This document shows positions 16,331 through 24,693 of a DNA stretch of 64,000 bases, one piece after another. The notes below the pieces were generated by a model that saw only the letters and a program-made list of their open reading frames with translations, did no database searches and had not been told where the DNA came from. The DNA comes from Glutamicibacter soli (GTDB lineage: Bacteria > Actinomycetota > Actinomycetes > Actinomycetales > Micrococcaceae). The stretch is from NCBI RefSeq assembly GCF_003309065.1, contig NZ_POAF01000006.1, positions 124,001 to 188,000 of the forward strand, read 5' to 3'. The position numbers and the translations under genes were made by a program. Position 1 is the stretch's first letter. Every line of letters begins with the position of its first letter.

Positions 16331-18049
16331 CTACGCCCCGGCGGGGGAGCCGGGCTTCTTCTCGTTGTCGCCGTCAGCGGTGGCAGGGGCTTCGGTGAGC
16401 AGGGTGCCTTCGGCGCGCTGCGCCTCCAAGCCCTTAGCACCGTCAACGGCAGGGGCCGAGGCAGGAGCCTGGCCTTCGCCTTCCTGATGGCGTTCAACCG
16501 CGGTCTGCGTGCGCAGCTTCTGGTTCGGCAGCAGGCACACGGCCACGACGGTGATCAGGGAGATCGGGGCGGCCACTGCGAACAGCGCCGCGACACCGTC
16601 GCCGTACACGGATTCGAAGATCACTCGCACCGGCTCGGGCAGCGTGGAGATGCTCGGCAGGCTGCCGGAAGCCAGCTGCGCGGAGACCTCAGCGGCCTTG
16701 TCGCCCAGCGTGGCCATCGCCTTGGCCAGATCGGACTGGCGGTCGGCGATCATGTTCGGAATGTTGATTGCCAGCAGGGCGCCGAGCCCTGCGGTGCCGG
16801 CGGTGCCGCCCAGGGTGCGGAAGAAGTTCACGGCCGAGGAAGCCACGCCGAGTTCATTGACCGGAACGGCATTCTGCACCACCAGGACCATGTTCTGCAT
16901 GACCAGGCCGACGCCGGCGCCCAGGATGAACATGTACACGCCCACCAGGACGAAGTTGGTGTCGTAGTGGATGGTGCCCAGCAGGAACAGGCCGACGACC
17001 TGAAGGATCGAGCCGGTGACCACGAAGGCCTTCCACTTGCCGAAGCGGGTGATCAGCGCGCCGGCGATGGTGGAGATGACCAGCAGGCCGGCCATCATCG
17101 GGAAGGTCATCAGACCGGCCTGGGTGGCGGTCGCGCCGCGGGCCATGATCATGTACTGGCTGAGGAACACCGAGGTGCCGAACATCGAGACGCCGATGGC
17201 CAGCGAGGCGATGACTGCAAAGGTGAAGGTGCGGTTCTTGAACAGACCCAGGTTCAGCAGCGGTTCGGCCGCCTTGAATTCCGTGAGCACGAACAGTGCC
17301 AGCAGAACCACGGAGCCGCCGGCCATCAGGTAGCTGGTGGTGGAGTTCCAGCCGAACTGCGAGCCGCCCATGGACATCCAGATCAGCAGCAGGGCTACGC
17401 CCGAGGACAGCAGCATGATGCCCAGGTAGTCGATCTTGACCTTGCGCTTGGCGAAGGCCGGAAGATGCAGGGTGCGCTGGATCAGCAGGATCGCGACCAC
17501 GGCGAACGGCAGCGCCACGAAGAAGTTCCAGCGCCAGTTGATGGTGTCGGTGATGAAGCCGCCGATCAACGGTCCGCCCACGGTGCCCACGGCCATGACG
17601 GCGCCGAACAGGCCCATGTACTTGCCGCGTTCACGCGGGGAGAGGATGTCGGCCATGACGATCTGGCTCAGGGCACCCATGCCGCCGCCGGCCAGGCCCT
17701 GGACGACGCGCATGGCGATCAGGAATTCGGTGTTCTGCGCGAAGCCCGCGGCGGCCGAAGCCAGTACGAACATGGCCAGCGCCAGCTGCAGCAGCAGCTT
17801 GCGGTTGCCGAGGTCGGCGAGCTTTCCCCAGATCGGGGTGGAGATGGTGGTCGCCAGCAGCGTGGCGGTGACGACCCAGGTGAAGGCGGTCTGGCCGCCG
17901 TCCAGATCGGAAACGATCACTGGAAGTGAACTGGAAACGACGGTGCCGGCCAGGATGGAGACAAACATACCCATCAGCAGGCCCGTCAGGGACTGCATGA
18001 TTTCGCGGTGGCTCATCTTGGGCTGGGCGACCGGTGCGGTTGCGGTCAT
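16331..18049 (-). CDS. MFS multidrug exporter, DHA2 (EmrB/QacA) family
   Basis: A 572-residue transporter with 14 predicted membrane spans, as in the 14-TMS drug:H+ antiporters. Motif A appears as GKLADLGNRKLLL and motif C-like sequences as GAVMAVGTVGGPLIGGFI after span 5. The last 80 residues are a hydrophilic Ala/Glu-rich tail. The substrate is unknown; DHA2 members export lipophilic drugs and dyes. The adjacent MarR gene in the same operon supports a substrate-induced efflux role. The ATG at 18049 has GGAG a few nucleotides upstream. Confidence 0.94.
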   Translation of the reverse strand: MTATAPVAQPKMSHREIMQSLTGLLMGMFVSILAGTVVSSSLPVIVSDLDGGQTAFTWVVTATLLATTISTPIWGKLADLGNRKLLLQLALAMFVLASAAAGFAQNTEFLIAMRVVQGLAGGGMGALSQIVMADILSPRERGKYMGLFGAVMAVGTVGGPLIGGFITDTINWRWNFFVALPFAVVAILLIQRTLHLPAFAKRKVKIDYLGIMLLSSGVALLLIWMSMGGSQFGWNSTTSYLMAGGSVVLLALFVLTEFKAAEPLLNLGLFKNRTFTFAVIASLAIGVSMFGTSVFLSQYMIMARGATATQAGLMTFPMMAGLLVISTIAGALITRFGKWKAFVVTGSILQVVGLFLLGTIHYDTNFVLVGVYMFILGAGVGLVMQNMVLVVQNAVPVNELGVASSAVNFFRTLGGTAGTAGLGALLAINIPNMIADRQSDLAKAMATLGDKAAEVSAQLASGSLPSISTLPEPVRVIFESVYGDGVAALFAVAAPISLITVVAVCLLPNQKLRTQTAVERHQEGEGQAPASAPAVDGAKGLEAQRAEGTLLTEAPATADGDNEKKPGSPAGA

Positions 18050-18077
18050 AAGCGCTCCAAAGAAGAAGAGAAGAAAG

Positions 18078-18121
18078 GTTGATTCTCGTCAACTATAAAT
18101 GATTAGTTGACAATCATCAAC
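18078..18121 (-). promoter_or_regulatory. Promoter with two MarR operators in front of the exporter operon
   Basis: Two 16-bp palindromes of the same form, GTTGA-N6-TCAAC, lie at 18078-18093 and 18106-18121, exactly 28 bp apart. On the minus strand they bracket a promoter with -35 TTGATG (18120-18115), a 17-bp spacer and -10 TATAGT (18097-18092). One operator covers the -35 box and the other overlaps the -10 and probable start site. This is the expected arrangement for MarR repression. Confidence 0.8.
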
Positions 18122-18160
18122 CATGTGTGGGGTGCTCCACAAAAGTGCCGCGGCGGGAAT

Positions 18161-18204
18161 AAAAACACCCCGCCGACGGCGCGTTGAGCGCGGACGGCGA
18201 GGTG
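18161..18204 (-). terminator. Intrinsic terminator of the recR operon
   Basis: A 17-position stem with two mismatches (18166-18182 against 18188-18204) and the loop TTGAG on the plus strand. On the minus strand it is followed directly by TTTTT (18165-18161). It separates the recR transcript from the downstream exporter promoter. Confidence 0.85.
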
Positions 18205-18225
18205 GATCCTGCGGAGAGCGGGTGG

Positions 18226-19002
18226 TCAGCGGGTCGCGCTGCGATGGTCGTCCATCTCCGGAACGACGAAGCGCGGCTGCGTTTCCGCACCGGCCTCGGA
18301 AGCCGGCTCCGGGTTTTGCTCGGCGGGCTGGTCCGGCGCAGGGGTGTCCTTGCGCGGCTGCGGTTCGGGATCCGGCAGCTGCGGCGCAACCTGCGGGGCG
18401 GCGGCGCGCCCGGCAACCCGGCGGCCCTCGAAGGCGCGCGCCAGCGTGACCTCGTCGGCGTACTCCAGGTCGCCGCCCACCGGGAGGCCGGAGGCCAGGC
18501 GGGTGATCTTGATGCCCAGCGGGGCCAGTGCGCGCACCAGGTACACCGCGGTGGCTTCGCCCTCGAGGTTCGGGTCGGTGGCCAGGATCAGCTCGGTGAT
18601 CGAGTCGTCGGCCAGGCGGGTGACCAGCTCGCGGATGTGCAGCTGCTCGGGTCCCACCCCGGCCAGCGGATTGATGGAGCCGCCCAGCACGTGGTAGCGG
18701 CCGGCGAAGGCCCTGGTGCGCTCGATCGCCAGCACGTCCTTGGACTCCTCGACAATGCAGATCGTCGTGCCGTCGCGGCGCTCATCGCGGCAGATCGCGC
18801 AGGTGTCCTGCTCGGAGATGTTGAAGCAGATTTCGCAGAACTTCACCTTCTCCTTGACCAGCTGGATCGAGGCGGCCAGGCGGGTCATGTCCTCGGCGTC
18901 GGCATCGAGAATGTGGAAAGCGATGCGCTGCGCCGATTTCGGGCCGATCCCAGGCAGCCGACCGAGCTCATCGATCAGTTCCTGTACAGCACCTTCGTAC
19001 AC
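18226..19002 (-). CDS. recR: Recombination mediator protein RecR, with long C-terminal tail
   Basis: A 258-residue RecR. The core has the helix-hairpin-helix [20 protein letters not shown], the four-Cys zinc site ([16 protein letters not shown]) and the Toprim domain ([14 protein letters not shown] ... [16 protein letters not shown] ... [18 protein letters not shown]). RecR acts with RecF/RecO to load RecA on gapped DNA. The core ends near residue 197, the normal RecR length; about 60 extra Pro/Glu/Gln-rich residues follow. The GTG start at 19002 ([14 protein letters not shown]) has AAGAAGG 5 nt upstream and matches where RecR normally begins. It follows dnaX by 131 bp with no ybaB gene between. 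Confidence 0.95.
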   Translation of the reverse strand: MYEGAVQELIDELGRLPGIGPKSAQRIAFHILDADAEDMTRLAASIQLVKEKVKFCEICFNISEQDTCAICRDERRDGTTICIVEESKDVLAIERTRAFAGRYHVLGGSINPLAGVGPEQLHIRELVTRLADDSITELILATDPNLEGEATAVYLVRALAPLGIKITRLASGLPVGGDLEYADEVTLARAFEGRRVAGRAAAPQVAPQLPDPEPQPRKDTPAPDQPAEQNPEPASEAGAETQPRFVVPEMDDHRSATR

Positions 19003-19133
19003 GTGCGCCTTCTTTCGTCGCTTGCAGGGATAGGTCTTGAGCGGCCCGCGGGCCGGTTGCGGGGAGGCCAACGCACCCCGCCAACGTACACACTAGTGTC
19101 TCACTCCGACAGTTGGTATGGCTGCCGGATCGG

Positions 19134-22100
19134 TCACAGGCTGCGCTTGATTTCCACGATGTTGCCGTTCACGTCGCGCTGCTCGATGACCATGCCGCCG
19201 AGCAGCCGCTCGACCGCAGGAACGCCGATCAGGGCGGAGTCCTCCACCTCGATGTCGTCGTCGCTCGGGACGAACTCGTAGGGATCCTCCATCGCAGGTT
19301 CGGGCGGCAGCGGCGCGCCACCCCAGCCGCTGGCGGACTGCACCGGCGCGGCGGCCGGAGCAGCGTCCTTTGCCTGGTTCATCAGCTGCTGGTAGCGGCT
19401 CATGCGCCCGGAGCCTGCGCTCGGACGCGGGTCCGCCGGGGTGCTCGCGGGCTGCGCGGCCGGATCCGGGGCGCCCCAAGACGGAGCGGTTTCCCGGGCA
19501 GGGGCCTGCGGCGGCTGCGCGGGCCGGAACTGCTGCGGAGCGCCGTGCGGCGCCGGGGCAACGGGTGCCGAAGCTGCCTGCTGGGACGGAGCTTGCTGGG
19601 ACGGAGCTTGCTGCGCGGGGGCCTGGGACTGCGTCTGGATCGGTTCAGGGGCCTGCGGCTCGGGCTCGCGGGCGCTGGCCGCCGGCTCGAAGGAGTCGGT
19701 GGTGCTGCCCGGGCGCAGCGGCGTCGAGGACACCGGGCGGTCGATCGAGAAGCCGGGGCGTTCGGCCTGGCGGGCGTTCATCCCGGCGGTCATGCGCGGG
19801 CGCGGAGCCACCGGCGGGCCGTCGAAGGAACGCGGGGCGCTGCTGCGCTGCGGGGCCGGAGCCACCGGAGTCTGGAAAGCAGGTGCTTCAGGCTGGAACG
19901 GCTGGACCTGCTGGACCGGTGGCGCGGCGGGAGCCGCTGGCTGAGCCGGAGCAGGCGACGGAGCCTGGGGTTTCGTCGCCGCGTAGGGGTCGCCGAAGGC
20001 GCCGTCGTCAGGGAACGGCGGCTCGTCCATGTACGGCTCGTCGTACGGCGGAGGCACGTCGTCGTAGCTGGATACGTAGCCGTTGTCTCGCGCGGGCGCG
20101 GCGGCAGCCGGCGCAGCGGGTGCCGGGGACTTGCGTGTCGCCGGAGCGGCCGCGGTCCGGGCCGATGCAGGCTTCGAGGGGCGCGAAGCTACCCCAGCGG
20201 AATCAGCCTTGATGAACTTGGTTGGTGCTGGGGTTGGCGCCGGGATCGGCCGGCGCTCACCTTTTGGGGAACCACCGCCTGCAGGGTTCGAGCCGCCTTC
20301 GGTGATGACAACCTCGATCGGCCCGCCAGCCACCTGCGAAAGCACTCCGGTGAGCGTCTGCATCATGTCCGGCCGGTTTCTCAGATTGACGATCGGACCG
20401 GAATTGCTGAAGGCAAGCGTCAGCGTGCGGCCGTCGAATCCGGCGACCGATCCGTAGTTCGACACCATGGAGTGCAGCACGCGCGAGTTGGACTGCAGCT
20501 GTTCCAGAATCTGCGGCCAGGCCTGCTGGAACTTGGCGACCGGAGAAGCTCCGGCTGGAGCAGCCGTTGGCTGGTTTCCCTGCTGAGGGTGCTGCTGCTG
20601 GTACTGGTTCTGCTGCTGGGCGGACTGCGCCTGCTGGCGCTGCGCCGCTTCGCGTTGGGCTTGTTCGCGCTGTGCCTGCTCTCGGGCGGCCTGTTCCTGG
20701 GCTGCGCGTTGGGCTGCTTCGTGCTCGGCCTGCTGGCGCTGGGCGGCTTCACGCTGCGCCTGTTCACGGGCGGCCTGTTCCTGGGCTGCACGCTGGGCTG
20801 CTTCATGTTCGGCCTGCTGGCGTTGGGCGGCTTCACGTTGGGCCTGCTCACGCTGAGCTTGTTCATAGGCGGCGCGCTGCTGTGCTTCGGAGTCCGGCTG
20901 GATTGGCGGGACCTGGGCGACATGCTGCTGCTGGTGTTGCTGCGGTGCCTGGCTCTGCTGAGCCGGGTTCTGCAAGTGCTGTGCCTGTTCGTAGGCGGCG
21001 CGCTGCTGTGCTTCGGAGTCCGGCTGGATTGGCGGGACCTGGGCGGCCTGCTGCTGTTGCGGGGCCTGGTTTTGCCGGGCAGCGGCCTGGGCTTGCTGCT
21101 GCGACTGCTGCTGGGCGCGGGTTTCTGCCGCGCGGCGGGCGAATTCAGCCATGGCAGGGTTCTGCTTGACGTCGTCGATGGAGACACCGGTCCCGAAGGA
21201 CAGGTCTTCGCCGCTGGCTGGATCCGGCACCAGGCTGAACGGCGCGACGCCGTCGGGGCGCTCGGCCGGAACGCTCGGGCCAGGCTGGATCTCGGTGGTG
21301 ACCGGGTTGCGGTCTTCCTTCGGTCCCCAAGTGGCGCCCCAATCGGCGTCTGCGCCGGTGTTCAGCGAGGCTGCCGCTCCCGGATCCAGCGGAGCGTTGA
21401 GATCGTCCGCGGCCTGAGCCTGGGCGGCGGTCTGCTGCTGTGCGTCTGGCTGCGGCTGGGCAGGCGCCTGGGAAGCGTGCGGAAGCTGGGATTCCTGGTG
21501 CCGCTGGGCTGGGTGGGTGTGCTGATCCTGCGGGGCCGGTGCGGGCTGCGCCGGAGCTTGCCGCAGGGGAGCCTGCTGAACCGGTGCAGGCTGAGTTTCG
21601 GCCGGAGCTTCTGCAGGCGCTTCGGGAATCGGCTCTCCGTCGCGGCGGGCCTTGGCCGCGGCCAGAGCCTGGCGTACGGCGGCGGCGCCCTGGCGCGCTG
21701 CGCCAGGATTCGGCGCCGAGCCCATGGAGACGGCAACGTCCTCGGATCCCTCGCCATCCAGCGCGGGCAGCGCCCCGCCGGTCATGGCATGGCGCTCCAA
21801 GCGGTCCAGCCGGGCGGCGAAGGAACTGTCCGAGCTCTGCGAACCGGGAAGCAGCAGGCGCGCGGCCAGCAGCTCAAGGTGCAGGCGCGGGGAGGTTGCG
21901 CCGGTCATGTCGGTCAGCGCCTGATTGGTGACATCGGCCCAGCGGGACAGCTCGCCGGCTCCGGCCAGCCCGGCCTGCAGGTGCAGGGCTTCGAGCTGGT
22001 CGGCGGGAACTCCGCGCAGGATCTTCTCCAGGCCCTCCGGCATCGCCTTGGCGATCACCAGGTCACGGAAGCGCTCCAGCAGGTCCTCGACGAAGCGACG

Positions 22101-22940
22101 CGGATCAAGTCCGGTCTGGATGATGCGGTCGATCGCGCTGAACAATCCGGCCCCGTCTGATTCGTGCAGGGAGAGGACGACCTCGTCCAGCAGCGTGGAG
22201 TGGGTGTAGCCCAGCAGCGCGATGGCGGTTTCGTAGTCCAGGATCCCTTCGCGGGCGCCGGCCATGAGCTGGTCAAGCACCGACAGGGTATCGCGGACCG
22301 AGCCTGCTCCGGCGCGAATGACCAGCGGCAGCACGCCATCGGCCACCGCGACGTTTTCGCGGTCGCAGAGGACCTTGAGGTATTCCAGCAGCGCCTCGGG
22401 CGGCACCAAGCGGAACGGGTAGTGGTGGGTGCGCGAACGGATGGTGCCGATGACCTTGTCCGGCTCGGTCGTCGCGAAGATGAACTTGATGTGCGCCGGC
22501 GGCTCTTCGACGATCTTCAGCAGCGCGTTGAAGCCTGCCGAGGTGACCATATGGGCCTCATCGATGATGAAAATCTTGTAGCGGTCGCGGGCAGGGGCGA
22601 ACGTCGCACGCTCGCGCAAGTCGCGGGCATCTTCCACGCCACCGTGGCTGGCGGCGTCGATTTCGATGACGTCCAGGGAACCGGGGCCGCCGTTGGCCAG
22701 CTCGACGCAGCTCGGGCAGGTGCCGCAAGGGATCGGAGTGGGACCCTGCTCGCAGTTCAGGCAGCGCGCGAGGATGCGGGCCGAAGTGGTCTTGCCGCAA
22801 CCGCGCGGTCCGGAGAACAGGTATGCGTGATTGACCCGGTTCTTCTCCAGAGCGGTCATCAGCGGAGCGGTAACGTGCTCCTGTCCGATGACGTCGGCGA
22901 AGGTATCGGGACGATATCTGCGGTAAAGCGCTGTAGTCAC
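19134..22940 (-). CDS. dnaX: DNA polymerase III subunit gamma/tau
   Basis: A 1268-residue clamp-loader ATPase. Walker A is FSGPRGCGKTTSARIL (near residue 45), followed by the zinc site CLNC ... CGTCPSC, Walker B KIFIIDEAHM and the sensor segment IFATTEPDKVIGTIRSR. After about residue 380 come low-complexity regions, including a Gln/Arg/Glu-rich repeat region (about residues 600-800), a conserved tau-like block (FQQAWPQILEQLQSNSRVL) and a long Pro/Ala tail. The end IGVPAVERLLGGMVIEQRD is the usual actinobacterial C-terminus. It is larger than most actinobacterial homologues. It starts 9 bp after gluQ, so gluQ-dnaX are probably co-transcribed. Confidence 0.96.
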   Translation of the reverse strand: MTTALYRRYRPDTFADVIGQEHVTAPLMTALEKNRVNHAYLFSGPRGCGKTTSARILARCLNCEQGPTPIPCGTCPSCVELANGGPGSLDVIEIDAASHGGVEDARDLRERATFAPARDRYKIFIIDEAHMVTSAGFNALLKIVEEPPAHIKFIFATTEPDKVIGTIRSRTHHYPFRLVPPEALLEYLKVLCDRENVAVADGVLPLVIRAGAGSVRDTLSVLDQLMAGAREGILDYETAIALLGYTHSTLLDEVVLSLHESDGAGLFSAIDRIIQTGLDPRRFVEDLLERFRDLVIAKAMPEGLEKILRGVPADQLEALHLQAGLAGAGELSRWADVTNQALTDMTGATSPRLHLELLAARLLLPGSQSSDSSFAARLDRLERHAMTGGALPALDGEGSEDVAVSMGSAPNPGAARQGAAAVRQALAAAKARRDGEPIPEAPAEAPAETQPAPVQQAPLRQAPAQPAPAPQDQHTHPAQRHQESQLPHASQAPAQPQPDAQQQTAAQAQAADDLNAPLDPGAAASLNTGADADWGATWGPKEDRNPVTTEIQPGPSVPAERPDGVAPFSLVPDPASGEDLSFGTGVSIDDVKQNPAMAEFARRAAETRAQQQSQQQAQAAARQNQAPQQQQAAQVPPIQPDSEAQQRAAYEQAQHLQNPAQQSQAPQQHQQQHVAQVPPIQPDSEAQQRAAYEQAQREQAQREAAQRQQAEHEAAQRAAQEQAAREQAQREAAQRQQAEHEAAQRAAQEQAAREQAQREQAQREAAQRQQAQSAQQQNQYQQQHPQQGNQPTAAPAGASPVAKFQQAWPQILEQLQSNSRVLHSMVSNYGSVAGFDGRTLTLAFSNSGPIVNLRNRPDMMQTLTGVLSQVAGGPIEVVITEGGSNPAGGGSPKGERRPIPAPTPAPTKFIKADSAGVASRPSKPASARTAAAPATRKSPAPAAPAAAAPARDNGYVSSYDDVPPPYDEPYMDEPPFPDDGAFGDPYAATKPQAPSPAPAQPAAPAAPPVQQVQPFQPEAPAFQTPVAPAPQRSSAPRSFDGPPVAPRPRMTAGMNARQAERPGFSIDRPVSSTPLRPGSTTDSFEPAASAREPEPQAPEPIQTQSQAPAQQAPSQQAPSQQAASAPVAPAPHGAPQQFRPAQPPQAPARETAPSWGAPDPAAQPASTPADPRPSAGSGRMSRYQQLMNQAKDAAPAAAPVQSASGWGGAPLPPEPAMEDPYEFVPSDDDIEVEDSALIGVPAVERLLGGMVIEQRDVNGNIVEIKRSL
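20684..20851 (-). repeat. Two 84-bp in-frame tandem repeats inside dnaX
   Basis: Two adjacent 84-bp units (20684-20767 and 20768-20851) encode nearly the same 28-residue Gln/Arg/Glu/Ala heptad-like block. One turn reads QAAREQAQREAAQRQQAE. Partial further copies flank them. The composition predicts a continuous charged helix or coiled coil. Confidence 0.8.
20866..21045 (-). repeat. 54-bp direct repeat, 126-bp period, inside dnaX
   Basis: Near-identical 54-bp copies at 20866-20919 and 20992-21045, 126 bp apart, encode the same peptide block containing QVPPIQPDSEAQQRAAYEQA. The spacing is a multiple of three, so copy number can change without breaking the frame. Confidence 0.8.
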
Positions 22941-22949
22941 ACCGGTTCC

Positions 22950-23870
22950 CTATCGGTTGCGCGATGCCGGGGGCATCAGCTGTTGGACAATGTTTTCAGG
23001 CCTCACGATCCACGGTTCGCGCGGAAGCGCGGCCGGGTCGAATGCCTCCAAGGCTGCCTGCAAATCCTGACCCGGCAAGCCCAATGACTCTAGCAAAAAT
23101 GCACGTATTTCGGCTGGATGCACACCTTGTTCGGTGATCTCTTCGAGCGTTACAGCGCCATCGCGCTTGGCCAGCCGCTGGCCCTTCTCGTTCAGCGCCA
23201 GCGGTACGTGCGCGTACGTCGGAACGGTATAGCCGAGCAGCTGCGCGAGATACGCCTGGCGTGGTGCCGACGAGAGCAAGTCATCGCCGCGGACTACTTG
23301 GTCGATTCCGCTGGCCGCATCGTCGACGACGACCGCCAAGTTGTACGCCGGTGCACCGTCGTTACGCACCAGGACGAAATCATCCACCGTCCCCGTGTAG
23401 CTGCCGGCGAGCTCGTCCTGAACAGTAAAAACGTTCGCTTCGGCGCGCAGACGCAGCGCCGCTGGCCTGTGCCGGGCCTTTTCGGCACGCTCTTCCTCGG
23501 TGAGGTTCCGGCAAGTTCCGGGATAGGAGCCCGGAGCGGCATGCGGAGCGCTGCCGGCCTCGGCAATGTCCTTGCGGGAACAGAAGCATTCGTAGACCAG
23601 CCCCTGCGCTTTGAGATCATCCACAATGGCGCGGTATACAGGCAACCGATCGGACTGACGCACCATTGTTCCGTCGAAACTTAGACCCAGCGCTTTGAGC
23701 TCGGCAAGCTGCTCGTCTTCGGATCCGGCACGAACGCGATCCAAGTCTTCGACGCGCAAAAGATAATCGCGGCCAGTGGAGTGGGCGAAAAGCCAAGCCA
23801 GGACAGCGGTGCGCAGGTTGCCGATGTGGAGGCGCCCTGACGGGCTAGGGGCGAAACGGCCAGCGCCCAC
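22950..23870 (-). CDS. gluQ: Glutamyl-Q tRNA(Asp) synthetase
   Basis: A 306-residue truncated glutamyl-tRNA synthetase paralogue that attaches glutamate to queuosine 34 of tRNA-Asp. The class I HIGH motif is seen in RFAPSPSGRLHIGNLRTAVLAWL, the zinc cysteines in ECFCSRKDI and YPGTCR, and the KMSKS-like motif in KGQRLAKRDGAV. The anticodon-binding half of GluRS is missing, as expected. The frame is open through the SRP RNA gene upstream, so the real start is the GTG at 23870 (VGAGRFAPSPSG), which has GGAG 5 nt before it. It is followed 9 bp later by dnaX. Confidence 0.93.
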   Translation of the reverse strand: MGAGRFAPSPSGRLHIGNLRTAVLAWLFAHSTGRDYLLRVEDLDRVRAGSEDEQLAELKALGLSFDGTMVRQSDRLPVYRAIVDDLKAQGLVYECFCSRKDIAEAGSAPHAAPGSYPGTCRNLTEEERAEKARHRPAALRLRAEANVFTVQDELAGSYTGTVDDFVLVRNDGAPAYNLAVVVDDAASGIDQVVRGDDLLSSAPRQAYLAQLLGYTVPTYAHVPLALNEKGQRLAKRDGAVTLEEITEQGVHPAEIRAFLLESLGLPGQDLQAALEAFDPAALPREPWIVRPENIVQQLMPPASRNR

Positions 23871-23902
23871 GTGGACTCCATTCGGCTTGCGTAAAAAGTA
23901 AA

Positions 23903-23990
23903 GACCCCTCATGCACCTGTCAGAGCCCATCTACCCTTGCTACCTTCCGGTCCTGGGGGAGTTCAACAGGATGACACCACACGAGGGGTC
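23903..23990 (-). ncRNA. ffs: Signal recognition particle RNA (4.5S, small type)
   Basis: An 88-nt SRP RNA on the minus strand. It begins GACCCCTC and ends GAGGGGTC, which pair as the terminal stem. The universal SRP domain is clear: TGTTGAACTCCCCCAGG, then ACCGGAAGGTAGCAAGGG, including the GGAA tetraloop and the asymmetric loop bound by Ffh. A TTTACTTTTT tract follows (terminator). A TAGTAT -10 box (24003-23998) lies 7 nt before the 5' end, with TTATCC 17 bp further upstream. It is upstream of gluQ-dnaX-recR. Confidence 0.93.
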
Positions 23991-24003
23991 ACCAAAAATA
24001 CTA

Positions 24004-24693
24004 CCCGAGGAAGGGGTGTGGATAAAAATCGTAGGGCGTGCGCTTGCTCTCACCGGGTGCCCGCAAGTGAAAGTGAACCAAAAATTTGATCAGATTTCTC
24101 ACGCGGCTCGTTTCCGGGTGGCCAGTCAATTGCTTGTCGGCGACTAAGGCCGGAGTTGACGCAAAATTTTGATCAAGAAATTTGTTCAGGCGAAGATCGG
24201 GCGTAGGCGGCTGAGATTTGTAATCCCTTGCGCTTGCGGTTTACAGAGTTAAAAATCTTGTCAAGATCTTTTAGTGCCACTGCGTGGGCTAGTGAGCTTG
24301 CGTCAGATGCACTCGTTGTGACGGCATTGCCCAGAATTCTGATCAAAAAATTTGATCAGGAAGACAACTAAGTCGCCAAGCGCCGGAGGCGGCGGCCTGC
24401 GCTGAAGGTCTCGGCGAACTGAACGAAAAATTTGATCAGAATTCGTCGAGGTCTCCAACTTGTACTCGCGGCTGCAGCCCTACGCATGATGAGCGAGGGC
24501 TGTTGCATATCTTGACCGGAGAATACGGCCATTTGGACCAGAACGACATGGCGATGTGAGCCCTTCTGAACGGGTCCACGACGTACGGGAAGAATACTTT
24601 GAATGTCGTGCGGCTGTCGAAAGAACTTTAGGGCTGGGTTTCTGATCAAAAAAATGGATCAGCATCTCATCAACTGGTGATCTGTTGCGGAGG
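24004..24693. other. 690-bp AT-richer intergenic region with palindromic repeats
   Basis: No convincing gene is present between the SRP RNA promoter and the HNH gene; the short open frames here lack family features. Its composition is lower in GC than the flanks, and it holds the TGATCA-centred repeat family listed separately. Confidence 0.6.
24079..24663. repeat. Dispersed TGATCAAA/TTTGATCA palindrome family
   Basis: At least five copies of an AT-rich element are spread over about 585 bp. The best (24339-24359) is a perfect palindrome with arms CTGATCAAA and TTTGATCAG around AAA. Others are at 24079-24096 (half site AAAATTTGATCAG), 24169-24189 (TTGATCAAGAAATTTGTTCA), 24426-24444 (AAAAATTTGATCAGAATTC) and 24642-24662 (CTGATCAAA, 5 nt, GGATCAG). 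The copies at 24334 and 24431 share GAATTCTGATCAAA in opposite orientation. Function is unknown. Confidence 0.7.

Noticed and set aside
20684-21045. Tandem repeats considered as a CRISPR array or VNTR outside genes
   Set aside because: The units have no unique spacers, are in frame and are part of the dnaX coding sequence.
19113-22160. A 1015-codon open frame on the plus strand inside dnaX
   Set aside because: Antisense to the repetitive dnaX tail. Leu/Gly/Arg-rich low complexity follows from the Gln/Ala/Arg codons on the other strand.
24368-24649. A 93-codon minus-strand open frame between the SRP RNA and the HNH gene
   Set aside because: It overlaps the palindromic repeat cluster, lacks a ribosome binding site and resembles no family.
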